A DNA stretch of 64,000 bases, taken from NCBI GenBank assembly GCA_002390845.1, contig DGQT01000112.1, positions 62,001 to 126,000 of the forward strand, given 5' to 3'. This document shows, piece after piece, positions 8,169-16,615 of this stretch. A program made the translations under genes and the position numbers. The notes below the pieces were generated by a model, which was not told the DNA's origin, did no database searches, and saw only the letters and a list, made by a program, of their open reading frames with translations. Numbering within the stretch: the first letter of the stretch is position 1; each line of letters opens with the position of its first letter. Source of the DNA: Chitinophagaceae bacterium UBA4407. Its GTDB lineage: Bacteria; Bacteroidota; Bacteroidia; Chitinophagales; Chitinophagaceae.

Positions 8169-9932
8169 CTAACTATGCCTTTCTCCTTGCAGCAGCATTT
8201 TTACAGCATCCTCAAACGATCCTGCACGGATCACTTCACCGGCATTTACAAAAAATATTTCATCTGCATTCTGAATCGTGTTCAGGCGGTGTGCAATAAT
8301 TACACGGGTAGTTGTTTCGGGTAGTTTATTTAAAATGTCCTGTAGTATTTGCTCGGTAATGGTATCAATATTTGCGGTGGCTTCATCGAGAATTAATAAT
8401 GCAGGATTGCGCAATACGGCACGCATAAAAGCGATCAGTTGTTTCTGCCCAAGGCTGATACTATCGCCACCCGAACTGAGCTCTGTATCCAATCCTTTTT
8501 CGAAAATACTTAAGATGCTTTCCAGGCCTGCATCTTTAATCGTTGTTTCAAGCTGTTCATTTGAGTAGCCTACATATTGTTCATTGCCATATAAAATATT
8601 TTCTCTTACGGTTCCGGAAAAAAGAAACGGATCCTGCAAAATAAAGCCGATCTTTTTTGTTCGCTCTTCGGGTTGATAGCTGCGAATATCTTTATGATCC
8701 AGCAACACGGTGCCTTTTGTGGGATCGTATAATCTTGCGATCAATGATGCAGTAGTGGTTTTGCCGCCACCTGTGGGCCCAACTAAAGCATAGGTTTTGC
8801 CGGGTTCTAAAGCAAAACTTACATGATGCAGGATTTCTTTGCCATCATCATAACCAAAAGAAACATCGTTGAATTCCATATTGGCAACATTGCTTTTTTC
8901 AACAATGGTGGCAGGCAGTACCGGAAGGTTATTCTCCATGCTTAAGATGTAAGAGATCCTGTCCCACCCAGCCATAGCAACCTGGAAGTTTGCCCACAAT
9001 GCCGCAAGCTGGCGTAAAGGATTGTAAAAGTTAACTGCATAGGCAAGATAGCTTACCAATAAACCAATTGAAAAATGACCGGTACTAATAAGATAAATAC
9101 CAAACGTAAGTACCAGTAATTGCGCAGCGGCTGCAAAAAATCCATACACCGGAATAAATATGTTGTTGGCAATGCCCGCAGCAACTGCACTGGTATAGTT
9201 ACTTTTATTGGCTTCTTCAAAACGGTCCCTGAAATAATCCCGGCGGTTAAAGGCAATGATTACTTTAAAATTCTGCAGGCCTTCCTGTATTTCGGCACTA
9301 AGGCCACCGGTGCGTTGCATACTTTCTGCATTTCTTTTCTTGATCCATGGAGAAACCAGTTTGGTAATAATAAAGATCACCAGCCCTGGCAATAAAGTTG
9401 CAACACCCAGCTCAGGATTAATGGCCAGTAAAAATATTCCGGCACCAGTCATTGTAACAATGGTACCAATGAACTGCATCAGTGATTGTGAGAAGAACTG
9501 GTTGATCTTATCCGTATCATTGTTCACCCTTGAAATAAGGTCACCCGCTTTATTCTGATTAAAAAATGCAACAGGTAACTCCTGTAGTTTATTAAAGATG
9601 GTATTGCGCAGTTTAAACAACATGCGCTGACCTACGCCACCCATCATTCGTGACTGCATATAACTGGCAACAAAACCTACCAGGTACATAGCCAGTAAAA
9701 TACCGGCCCATACCAGCACACCATGAAAATCTTTATGCACCACATAAGTATCAATAACATGACCAACAATAAAAGGCCCTGACAAGTTAATGCCGGAGTT
9801 TACAAGAATGGCTATCACTGCCAGTAACAGGTTCCTGCGTTCTTCTGTGATGAGCTGCAATAGTTTTCGCAGGGCTTTCAGGGAAGATACTTTCTCCTGC
9901 TTTTCAGAAATATCATTGAGGTTGTAATTCAT
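8169..9932 (-). CDS. ABC exporter half-transporter, consensus-Walker-B subunit
   Basis: A 587-residue type IV ABC exporter: six-helix membrane domain in the first ~320 residues, then a nucleotide-binding domain. Walker A is GPTGGGKTT near residue 385, Walker B LLILDEATA with the catalytic Glu, and the switch His is in IIAHRLNT. The signature motif is degenerate, ISLGQ instead of LSGGQ. Its start overlaps the end of the upstream ABC gene by 20 bp, so the two are translationally coupled. The complementary defects of the two proteins indicate an obligate heterodimer. Substrate is unknown; lipids, peptides or drugs are typical. Confidence 0.92.
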   Translation of the reverse strand: MNYNLNDISEKQEKVSSLKALRKLLQLITEERRNLLLAVIAILVNSGINLSGPFIVGHVIDTYVVHKDFHGVLVWAGILLAMYLVGFVASYMQSRMMGGVGQRMLFKLRNTIFNKLQELPVAFFNQNKAGDLISRVNNDTDKINQFFSQSLMQFIGTIVTMTGAGIFLLAINPELGVATLLPGLVIFIITKLVSPWIKKRNAESMQRTGGLSAEIQEGLQNFKVIIAFNRRDYFRDRFEEANKSNYTSAVAAGIANNIFIPVYGFFAAAAQLLVLTFGIYLISTGHFSIGLLVSYLAYAVNFYNPLRQLAALWANFQVAMAGWDRISYILSMENNLPVLPATIVEKSNVANMEFNDVSFGYDDGKEILHHVSFALEPGKTYALVGPTGGGKTTTASLIARLYDPTKGTVLLDHKDIRSYQPEERTKKIGFILQDPFLFSGTVRENILYGNEQYVGYSNEQLETTIKDAGLESILSIFEKGLDTELSSGGDSISLGQKQLIAFMRAVLRNPALLILDEATANIDTITEQILQDILNKLPETTTRVIIAHRLNTIQNADEIFFVNAGEVIRAGSFEDAVKMLLQGERHS

Positions 9933-11667
9933 AGTTACTGGTGCTCTGTTGTGAATTAAATATCTGTATGTATTCAGGACTTTGCTGCATCAGATCATTG
10001 TGTACACCACTCGCTACAATTTCTCCTTCCATTAGTACAACAATCTGGTCAAAATGCTCAGCGGTTGAAATCTTTTGTGTTACAGAGATCAATGTAATAC
10101 CCGGGTAATTTTCTTTCAGGTTGTTCAAGATCCTGGTCTCTGTATTGGCATCCACCCTTGCAGTAAAATCATCCAGCAACAATATCTTCGGGTTAATGGC
10201 CAGTGCCCTTGCCAGCATAATGCGTTGCTTTTGTCCGCCCGATAAACTGGTGCCTCTTTCAGAAACAACACTGTCTAATTTCTTTGGTAAAGAATCAATA
10301 AAATCCTTCAACTCCGCTGTGGCAATGGCTTTGGCAAGCGACTCATCTGTTACCTGGTTACTGAATGCAATATTCTCCCTGATGCTCATGTTAAACAAGA
10401 TGCTGTCCTGGAAAACAAACCCTACCTGGCTGTAAAAATTTTCTTTGTTTTGTGTTTCTATATTATTGCCATCAAATGCAACACATCCTTCTGTTGGGTT
10501 TATCAGTCCGGTAAGTAAATACAACAATTGTGTTTTACCCGCAGCAGTAGGGCCAATCACTGCCAGTGATGAGCCGCCTTTTATTGAAAGGTTGATATTT
10601 TTCAATGCAGGTCTCTGGCCATATACTACTGACACATTTTTTATTTCAATATTGCCCTTCAATGGCTCTTTAACGGTTGTGGTGTCTGGTACATCAGGCG
10701 TATTCAATACCATGCTGATGCGCTGGTAACTTGCCGTAGCCTGCGCTATTACATTGCTCATAAAACCGATGACCAGTATCGGGAAAATAAGCATAGCAAG
10801 GTAACTGCTGAAGGCAGAGTAATCTCCCAATGTCATGCTGCCTGTTATTACAAAATGGCCGCCCATGGTAAGTATGGCCAGTCCCGCCATATTTGCTGTA
10901 AAAATGATGATGGGTATCAGTCCTGCAAACAATTTAAGAATACTCATACCAAGATCTTTTGCTTTGGTATTCGCATCCAGAAACTTTTCATATTCCAAAT
11001 GCTGGCTGTTGATCACCCGAATAATTGCAGCACCTAAAATACTTTCGTTAATTACTTTATTCAGCCGGTCAACAATCTGCCTGCTCTGTAAAAAAATAGC
11101 ACGTACTTTCTTCAACACAAAGAAAAATGCAAAGCCAATAATTGGCACAATCAGTACAACTACCGATGCAAGTTTCCAGTTAATAGAAAATAACAGTACA
11201 CAGGCGCCAACAATAATAATCACAGAAGATGCAATAGATACGATAGCCTGCGACACAAACATCTTTATAGAGTCTACATCAGCCGTTAAATTGGTGAGCA
11301 GTTTGGAAGGGTTACTGGCTTCCACGTAAGCATAGCTTTGTTTGGAGATCTTGCCAGCTAGTTGAGAGCGCAGATCCCTTGCAACTTTTTCCGATGCATA
11401 TACCTGCACCATTCCCTGTGCCCAGGTAAAAATAAAAATGATCAGTGCTGCTGCCATGTATTTAAGCACGATATTCTGCAATACATAGTTTGCGGGGTAA
11501 GCATCAATGGCACCGGCTATTATTTTGGGAAGTATCAGATTAATGCCATTGCTTAATAATGCAAACAGCAACAGCCAGATTACCATCCTTTTGTAGGGGC
11601 CCAGTAAACTAAATACACCCGGCGCTTTTTGCTGAGGCTTGCCACCGGGGCCCACCTGTTTTGCCAT
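9913..11667 (-). CDS. ABC exporter half-transporter, degenerate-Walker-B subunit
   Basis: A 584-residue ABC exporter subunit, first gene of the pair. The membrane domain spans the N-terminal ~320 residues. The nucleotide-binding domain has Walker A GPTAAGKTQ and an intact signature SLSGGQKQR. Walker B ends LLLDDFTA, with Asp in place of the catalytic Glu, and the switch His is replaced (ISVTQKIS). This is the pattern of the non-hydrolytic half in TM287/288- and BmrCD-type exporters. The start is ATG at 11667. Confidence 0.92.
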   Translation of the reverse strand: MAKQVGPGGKPQQKAPGVFSLLGPYKRMVIWLLLFALLSNGINLILPKIIAGAIDAYPANYVLQNIVLKYMAAALIIFIFTWAQGMVQVYASEKVARDLRSQLAGKISKQSYAYVEASNPSKLLTNLTADVDSIKMFVSQAIVSIASSVIIIVGACVLLFSINWKLASVVVLIVPIIGFAFFFVLKKVRAIFLQSRQIVDRLNKVINESILGAAIIRVINSQHLEYEKFLDANTKAKDLGMSILKLFAGLIPIIIFTANMAGLAILTMGGHFVITGSMTLGDYSAFSSYLAMLIFPILVIGFMSNVIAQATASYQRISMVLNTPDVPDTTTVKEPLKGNIEIKNVSVVYGQRPALKNINLSIKGGSSLAVIGPTAAGKTQLLYLLTGLINPTEGCVAFDGNNIETQNKENFYSQVGFVFQDSILFNMSIRENIAFSNQVTDESLAKAIATAELKDFIDSLPKKLDSVVSERGTSLSGGQKQRIMLARALAINPKILLLDDFTARVDANTETRILNNLKENYPGITLISVTQKISTAEHFDQIVVLMEGEIVASGVHNDLMQQSPEYIQIFNSQQSTSNYELQPQ

Positions 11668-12329
11668 AATCGGTAAAAAATTAATAAGACGGAAAAATAA
11701 TCAAAATAAATGTAAGTGCGTAAGCGCAAATATGAATCTTAAAACATGTTAATATAACCACGGTAAAAAAGATGCATTTTGTTTTATAGTATCTGCTTTA
11801 TTTTTTGGGTGACAAACTTTAGTAATACTATCAAGCTTTACTTGCCACGCTCGTTTCACAGTTCCTCTTTCATGGCGACAAGGAAACAGCCATGAAAAAC
11901 GGTCCCGGATTCTACGATTAATTGAGGAGGTAAACAGGTTGCCCCCTCCGGGGCAATAGCCACATCCTGGTTTGTTGATTTCTACAAACAGGTTACGCCG
12001 CTGGCGTATTTTCCTGCTCTTGTTTGTTTCCACAATGCCTTACAGCAACCAAAATTTATCTCTTTATTTTCGCTGCTATTGGCATTGCCCCCACCAGCCT
12101 TCGCTGCAATCTACGCTTCTATACAACCGGGTACTAACTAACTGAAAATCAAGAAAACAGTTTTGAGTTGTTTTGCTACTTAAAGCAACGCCGTCTTTGC
12201 TGGCAGACTGCGGTAATAGTTCCCTGGAGTTATGCAGCCCTGCCCCGGAGGGGCAACCTTTTTGTAGAAAAGGTTTATTTTTATCCTAGGTCTTTGCCCC
12301 GGAGGGGCAACCTGTTAACATGCCAGATT
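11668..12329. repeat. Intergenic: family D hairpin, orphan 3' end of the IS200-like unit, then the 5' part of unit 1
   Basis: Family D in minus orientation at about 11833-11885. From about 11910 the sequence copies the 3' end of the tnpA unit, including its last codons (TTCTACGATTAA), the palindrome GCCCCCTCCGGGGC and ACAGGTTACGCCGCTGGCG. About 12144-12329 is the 5' leader of unit 1, with two GCCCCGGAGGGGC palindromes at about 12242 and 12296. No other gene is seen. Confidence 0.65.
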
Positions 12330-12960
12330 ATGAGTGATACCTACACACAATTATATGTACAATTAGTGTTTTCGGTAAAGGGCAGGCAGAATTTTATACA
12401 ATATTCATTTGAAGAAGAGTTGTATAAATATATAACCGCTGTTATACAAAATGATAAGCATAAACTGATTGCTGTTAATGGTATGCCGGATCATATACAT
12501 ATATTCCTGGGTCTGCATCCTGCAATTGCTATTTCAGATTTAGTAAAAGATGTAAAAAGAGCAAGTAACAACTGGATCAATGAAAGAAGATTTATAAAAA
12601 ATAAATTTGAATGGCAGGATGGATATGGTGCATTTTCTTATGGAAGATCGCAGATCGATCATGTGTATAAATACATTCTTGATCAAAAGAAACACCACGC
12701 AAAGCAATCTTTTAAAACAGAATACATCAGCCTTTTAAAACTATTCGAAATTGATTTTAATGAGAAATATCTTTTTGAATTCTACGATTAAGCAAGGAGG
12801 TAAACAGGTTGCCCCCCGGGGCAATAGCAACATCCTGATTTGTTTATTTCTACAAACGGGTTACGCCGCTGGCGTATTTTCCAGCTCTTCCGACGCAATT
12901 GGTCGCTTTACCAAAAGTATTCGATCCGGTCTCCGCTTCAATCTCCGCTTCTATACAACT
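12144..12960 (+). mobile_element. IS200-like unit 1 (family E)
   Basis: An ~830-bp unit: leader with GCCCCGGAGGGGC palindromes, a single-domain Y1 transposase and a trailer with the inverse palindrome (GCCCCCCGGGGC near 12811). A second near-identical unit follows in tandem at an offset of 832 bp. It has no accessory TnpB gene. Confidence 0.75.
12330..12791 (+). CDS. tnpA: IS200/IS605-family Y1 transposase, copy 1
   Basis: A 153-residue HUH transposase of normal length for stand-alone TnpA. The metal-binding HUH motif is His55-x-His57 in MPDHIHIF. The catalytic helix reads VYKYILDQ, with Tyr115 and Gln119 in the Y-x-x-x-Q spacing of IS608-type enzymes. Family precedent: it excises and inserts single-stranded DNA guided by hairpins at the element ends, here probably the GCCCCGGAGGGGC palindromes. 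I use the ATG at 12330; the upstream open frame only translates the palindromic leader. Confidence 0.9.
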   Translation: MSDTYTQLYVQLVFSVKGRQNFIQYSFEEELYKYITAVIQNDKHKLIAVNGMPDHIHIFLGLHPAIAISDLVKDVKRASNNWINERRFIKNKFEWQDGYGAFSYGRSQIDHVYKYILDQKKHHAKQSFKTEYISLLKLFEIDFNEKYLFEFYD

Positions 12961-12976
12961 GGGTATTAACTAACTG

Positions 12977-13740
12977 AAAGTCAAGAAAACAGTTTTGAGT
13001 TGTTTTGCTACTTAAAGCAACGCCGTCTTTGCTGGCAGACTGCGGTAATAGTTCCCTGGAGTTATGCAGCCCTGCCCCGGAGGGGCAACCTTTTTGTAGA
13101 AAAGGTTTATTTTTATCATAGGTCTTTGCCCCGGAGGGGCAACCTGTTAACATGCCAGATTATGAGTGATACCTACACACAATTATATGTACAATTAGTG
13201 TTTTCGGTAAAGGGCAGACAGAATTTTATACAATATTCATTTGAAGAAGAGTTGTATAAATATATAACCGCTGTTATACAAAATGATAAGCATAAACTGA
13301 TTGCTGTTAATGGTATGCCGGATCATATACATATATTCCTGGGTCTGCATCCTGCAATTGCTATTTCAGATTTAGTAAAAGATGTAAAAAGAGTAAGTAA
13401 CAACTGGATCAATGAAAGAGGCTTTATAAAAAATAAATTTGAATGGCAGAATGGATACGGTGCATTTTCTTATGGAAGATCGCAGATCGATCATGTGTAT
13501 AAATACATTCTTGATCAAAAGAAACACCACGCAAAGCAATCTTTTAAAACAGAATACATCACAGCCTTTTAAAACTATTCGAAATTAATTTTAATGAGAA
13601 ATATCTCTTTGAATTCTACGATTAAGCAAGGAGGTAAACAGGTTGCCCCCTCCGGGGCAATGGCCATATCCTGATTTGTTTATTTCTACAAACAGGTTAC
13701 GCCGCTGGCATATTTCCGCATCATCTACGCTTCTATACAA
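12977..13740 (+). mobile_element. IS200-like unit 2 (family E), tandem copy
   Basis: Same structure as unit 1, shifted by 832 bp. A third copy of the 5' leader (about 13757-13835), without a transposase, follows. The array is therefore 3' end / unit 1 / unit 2 / 5' end. Confidence 0.75.
13162..13572 (+). pseudogene. tnpA: IS200/IS605-family Y1 transposase, copy 2, C-terminus frameshifted
   Basis: Nearly identical to copy 1 with a few substitutions (for example KRVSNN for KRASNN). A CA dinucleotide duplication at about 13560 (ACATCACAGCC versus ACATCAGCC) shifts the frame, ending the protein at 136 residues with ITAF and removing about 19 C-terminal residues. HUH motif and catalytic Tyr region remain, so activity is possible but uncertain. 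Confidence 0.85.
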
Positions 13741-13841
13741 CTGGGTACCAACTAACTGAAAATCAAGAAAACAGTTTTGAGTTGTTTTTGCTACTTAACG
13801 CAACGCCGCTTTAGCTGGCTGACTGCAGTAAAAGATCATAT

Positions 13842-13880
13842 ATAATCTGAACGTACAAGAGTGCGACGCAACTTTGATGC
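13842..13880 (+). repeat. Family A repeat
   Basis: TCTGAACGTACAAGAGTGCG followed by ACGCAACTTTGATGC. It marks the right edge of the IS200-like array. Confidence 0.75.
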
Positions 13881-13913
13881 CATAAAATACAACTGCCGGT
13901 ATCATAAAACTGC

Positions 13914-13957
13914 TACAAAAAAACAGCCAGCCACCTGTACAGGTTACAGGTAGCTGG
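13914..13957 (-). terminator. Rho-independent terminator of the DUF6266 gene
   Basis: Stem CCAGCCACCTGTA (13927-13939) with TACAGGTAGCTGG (13945-13957), one G-U pair and a 5-nt loop. On the minus strand it is followed by a T-run. It lies 15 bp past the stop codon of the gene at 13972. Confidence 0.85.
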
Positions 13958-13971
13958 TATACCCTGACGGG

Positions 13972-14610
13972 CTAAGGAACAACTATTTGCCCGGTATAAA
14001 TACTGCTGGCAATATCTTTACCATCTGCCGAAATAAACCCAATATAGGTCTCTACTTTTTCGCCGCTGAAAGTAGATACATTCAGGGTATCGGTAGCGGC
14101 ACTGCGTGCTGCGCTGCCGGTGGTGTAAATACTCAGGTTCATGGCCGGGCAATATACCAGCAGCATGGCAAGGTCAGTAGCTTTTGCCCTGCCCACACCC
14201 GTGTTATCGGTCCAGCTAAATACAATGTTGCTACCGGCAGCAGCAACGGCAGAAGGGCCCAATCCATTGGGCAGATCGCCACGGCTTACCAGTGTAAGAT
14301 TATACGCCAGGCTGTAATCGGGGTACACGCCTGTAACCGCATTCTTCAGGTTGTACGAAACAGAATTGTTAAACCCCGTCATCTGCACGGCAAAATCCCT
14401 GAAGCTGATGGCCACAAATGCCGTCATTGTCTGTACAAATTTTACTACGAGTGCAAATTTGGCCTGCTGCTGCAGTTGAGCCTGTGTAAAGCCGCCAGAT
14501 CTTTTGGCGCTCTGGCTGCGCATGTAGTCAATACCTTTCCAGTTGCCGCCTACTACGGTACCCACGGTACCGCTGAATCCGCCAAGAATTCCTTTTACAA
14601 ATGTTCCCAT
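13972..14610 (-). CDS. DUF6266 family protein
   Basis: A 212-residue protein starting MGTFVKGILGGFSGTVGTVV and continuing WKGIDYMRS, which I recognise as the start of the DUF6266 family of Bacteroidota. No signal peptide or membrane helix is evident; the C-terminal half is beta-rich with Thr/Ser-rich stretches. Function is unknown. It is monocistronic: a palindrome (CGTACCGGTACG, 14660-14671) lies upstream and a strong terminator downstream. Confidence 0.8.
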   Translation of the reverse strand: MGTFVKGILGGFSGTVGTVVGGNWKGIDYMRSQSAKRSGGFTQAQLQQQAKFALVVKFVQTMTAFVAISFRDFAVQMTGFNNSVSYNLKNAVTGVYPDYSLAYNLTLVSRGDLPNGLGPSAVAAAGSNIVFSWTDNTGVGRAKATDLAMLLVYCPAMNLSIYTTGSAARSAATDTLNVSTFSGEKVETYIGFISADGKDIASSIYTGQIVVP

Positions 14611-14659
14611 GATTGTTGTTTTTAAATGTTTTTAAAATAGTAAATGTTCAGGATTTTGC

Positions 14660-14671
14660 CGTACCGGTACG
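14660..14671. promoter_or_regulatory. Palindrome upstream of the DUF6266 gene
   Basis: CGTACCGGTACG is a perfect 12-bp palindrome 50 bp upstream of the start codon. It could be a repressor site; only position and symmetry support this. Confidence 0.25.
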
Positions 14672-14879
14672 ACAGCCCCATTACTCCGTAAAACTAGTTT
14701 GTGTTTTTGGCAAAAGCAAGGCTGGCAAAGGTTATTGCCGTATGTTGCCGGGGCAGGTTGCATGTTGCTGCCTGTTTCATTTTGTTGCTTTTTTTTGCAG
14801 GTGTTTACATGCAGTTGCCTTTTTTATGCTGCTGGTAAAATTTTTTTAAAAAGGCATTTTTTTACGGGCTCCCAAACAG

Positions 14880-15003
14880 GGTTTGTTCGGTGCTCCTTCG
14901 CTTGTTGTTCGCTCCTTGTTCGTGTCTTGTTCGCTTCCAACCGAAGCGGCACCGAAGAACAACCGAACAAGGCACGAAGCAAACACGAAGCAAACACGAG
15001 GAA
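14880..15003. repeat. CGAA/TTCG-rich inverted-repeat cluster
   Basis: The left part repeats TTCG-type words (TTGTTCGCTCCTTGTTCGTG) and the right part the complementary CGAA words (GAACAACCGAACAAGGCACG, CACGAAGCAAACACGAAGC). The two arms can fold into a long imperfect hairpin centred near 14945. Open frames here on both strands look like translations of the repeat. No gene is identified in 14611-15092. Confidence 0.6.
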
Positions 15004-15092
15004 AGACCCTTTTTCGTTATAATGATTTTCCAATTATTTCACTCCCAATGCACATCGAAGATGCTTAAAGTCAAAATAAATTTCAGACTGAT

Positions 15093-15371
15093 TCAAATAC
15101 AAGCCTGAACTGAATGCCAGGTTGAGTAATGCATGTCTCCTTCTACGTTAATACCAGTTGTCTCATAAGGCACCTTTTTCGGTTCGGTTTCGCCAAAGGC
15201 GGAATTGAAAAAATGCGCAGCATATTTTTTCAAAGAAGCGAAAGCAGTGCCGTTGAGATAACGAAGCCATGCGGCTTGAGCATTCACGACATTAAATTCT
15301 AACAATCCAAAATAAATATCAGCTTTATGCAAGGTGATGAAGATCGGGATCAAGTCCAAAGCTTCGGGCAA
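15093..15371 (-). pseudogene. Possible remnant coding sequence (92 codons)
   Basis: A minus-strand frame with plausible codon use reads IPIFITLHKADIYFGLLEFN and later YETTGINVEGDMHYSTWHSV. It starts on TTG. An ATG 32 bp upstream, at 15403, opens MAFLKNTGINFF in another frame, as if one indel had broken a slightly longer gene. I do not recognise the family. Confidence 0.3.
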
Positions 15372-15574
15372 AAAAGTTAATCCCAGTATTTTTCAGAAAA
15401 GCCATGTTTAATATTTTTCAAAATTTTTTTTCATCATCCCGTTTTTTCCTAAATTTATTCTCACAACCCGGCAATACCCTTTATTTCATGTCAGCATAAC
15501 GGGTTACAATGCAGTGTTTGCTTAGCGGCAATCACTACAGGTATTTATTTTTTTCAATCCTGAAATCGACTGAC

Positions 15575-15892
15575 ATGAAAAAGAACACAACACCCAACAC
15601 TACCAAAGCAGCAAAGCCTGCTGACCCGGCCACATGGTTAACGGTGCCTGCCGAAAACAATGATGCAGCAGCACCAACTCCTTTTTTATTAACCTGCCTG
15701 GTAGACAAGCAAGATCTTTTGCAGCATCTGCATGTTAGTGAGCGCACCCTGCATACCTGGCGTACAAGGGCAGCATTACCCTTTCATAAAATACTGGGTA
15801 AAATTTATTACAATAAACTCGATGTGCAGCAGTTCCTGCTCAATCACCGGGTTTGTAATAAGCCAAAGGAAAAAAAGAAAAAAGAGGGTTAG
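15575..15892 (+). CDS. Small HTH (excisionase-like) DNA-binding protein
   Basis: A 105-residue protein. Residues about 35-85 form a MerR/excisionase-type HTH (DLLQHLHVSERTLHTWRTRA, then GKIYYNKLDVQQFLLNH), of the kind annotated as helix-turn-helix domain 17. The C-terminus is strongly basic (KPKEKKKKEG). Such proteins accompany mobile elements and defence islands in Bacteroidota. The ATG at 15575 is used because the 22 residues before it are not conserved-looking. Confidence 0.75.
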   Translation: MKKNTTPNTTKAAKPADPATWLTVPAENNDAAAPTPFLLTCLVDKQDLLQHLHVSERTLHTWRTRAALPFHKILGKIYYNKLDVQQFLLNHRVCNKPKEKKKKEG

Positions 15893-16020
15893 GTTTAACC
15901 TTTCATGCTATCTATTTTTTTGCCTTTTGCATCATTTATGTTTCTCCTTTTAATTTTCCTTACTTTGCTGTTATAATCTGGTAATTCACTGTATCTTTCT
16001 TAACTACTTAAAGCCCATAT

Positions 16021-16491
16021 ATGCCTGCACAAGAAACTACGCCTGCTTATTTAAAAGCTTTTACGATCTTGTTTTTTGCCCTGCTGCTGGGGCAACTGCT
16101 GTTTGCACTAATCGCTTTTGTACTGGTGTTTACAGGCTCTTTTAGCGGTACAGATAAAGAAACCGAAAAAGTATTCGTGTATATGGTTCCCCTGCTGCAG
16201 ATCAGCCTGTTCATTGCAGCACATACCATCTTTAAAAAAAGAATAGAACCCACTAAAGCAGGCAACAATTTACCCGAAAAATTAGCAGCCTACAGGGCTT
16301 TGTATATTCTACGTTTTGCCTTAATTGAAGGTGCCACACTCTTTGCCATTATTGCTTATCTTGTTACCGGGGTGGCGCTTATTGGGGTATTTATTGCCAT
16401 CGGCATCCTTTCTTTTCTTACTTTAAAACCATCAAAAGAAAAGCTGGTAAAAGAACTGGAACTGGGTACTGATGAAATGGAACAAATATAA
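16021..16491 (+). CDS. Four-helix membrane protein, unknown function
   Basis: 156 residues with four predicted membrane segments (about 12-38, 58-78, 98-118 and 120-140) and a charged C-terminal tail. I do not recognise the family. It is monocistronic, and a family A repeat starts 1-2 bp after its stop codon. Confidence 0.65.
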   Translation: MPAQETTPAYLKAFTILFFALLLGQLLFALIAFVLVFTGSFSGTDKETEKVFVYMVPLLQISLFIAAHTIFKKRIEPTKAGNNLPEKLAAYRALYILRFALIEGATLFAIIAYLVTGVALIGVFIAIGILSFLTLKPSKEKLVKELELGTDEMEQI

Positions 16492-16492
16492 A

Positions 16493-16563
16493 ATTTTTGA
16501 GCCCGGCTGTATTGCTGATATAATGCTGCCGTTGCGTCGCACTCTTGTACTGTTAGAATTTTA
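16493..16563 (-). repeat. Family A repeat immediately after a stop codon
   Basis: The plus strand reads ATTTTTGAGCCCGGCTG directly after the stop at 16491, then GTTGCGTCGCACTCTTGTAC. It is a full-length unit separating the membrane-protein gene from the restriction-modification operon. Confidence 0.8.
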
Positions 16564-16615
16564 TTCATCTTTACAAATACACATCAAATTTTAATTCCTA
16601 AAACCGAGTTTATAA

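Noticed and set aside
12168..12329. N-terminal extension of the IS200-like transposase through ALPRRGN segments
   Set aside because: The residues come from translating the GCCCCGGAGGGGC palindromes. The transposase family begins at MSDTYTQLY.
14699..15108. Several overlapping small ORFs on both strands
   Set aside because: They translate the CGAA/TTCG inverted-repeat cluster, have skewed composition and no recognisable domain.
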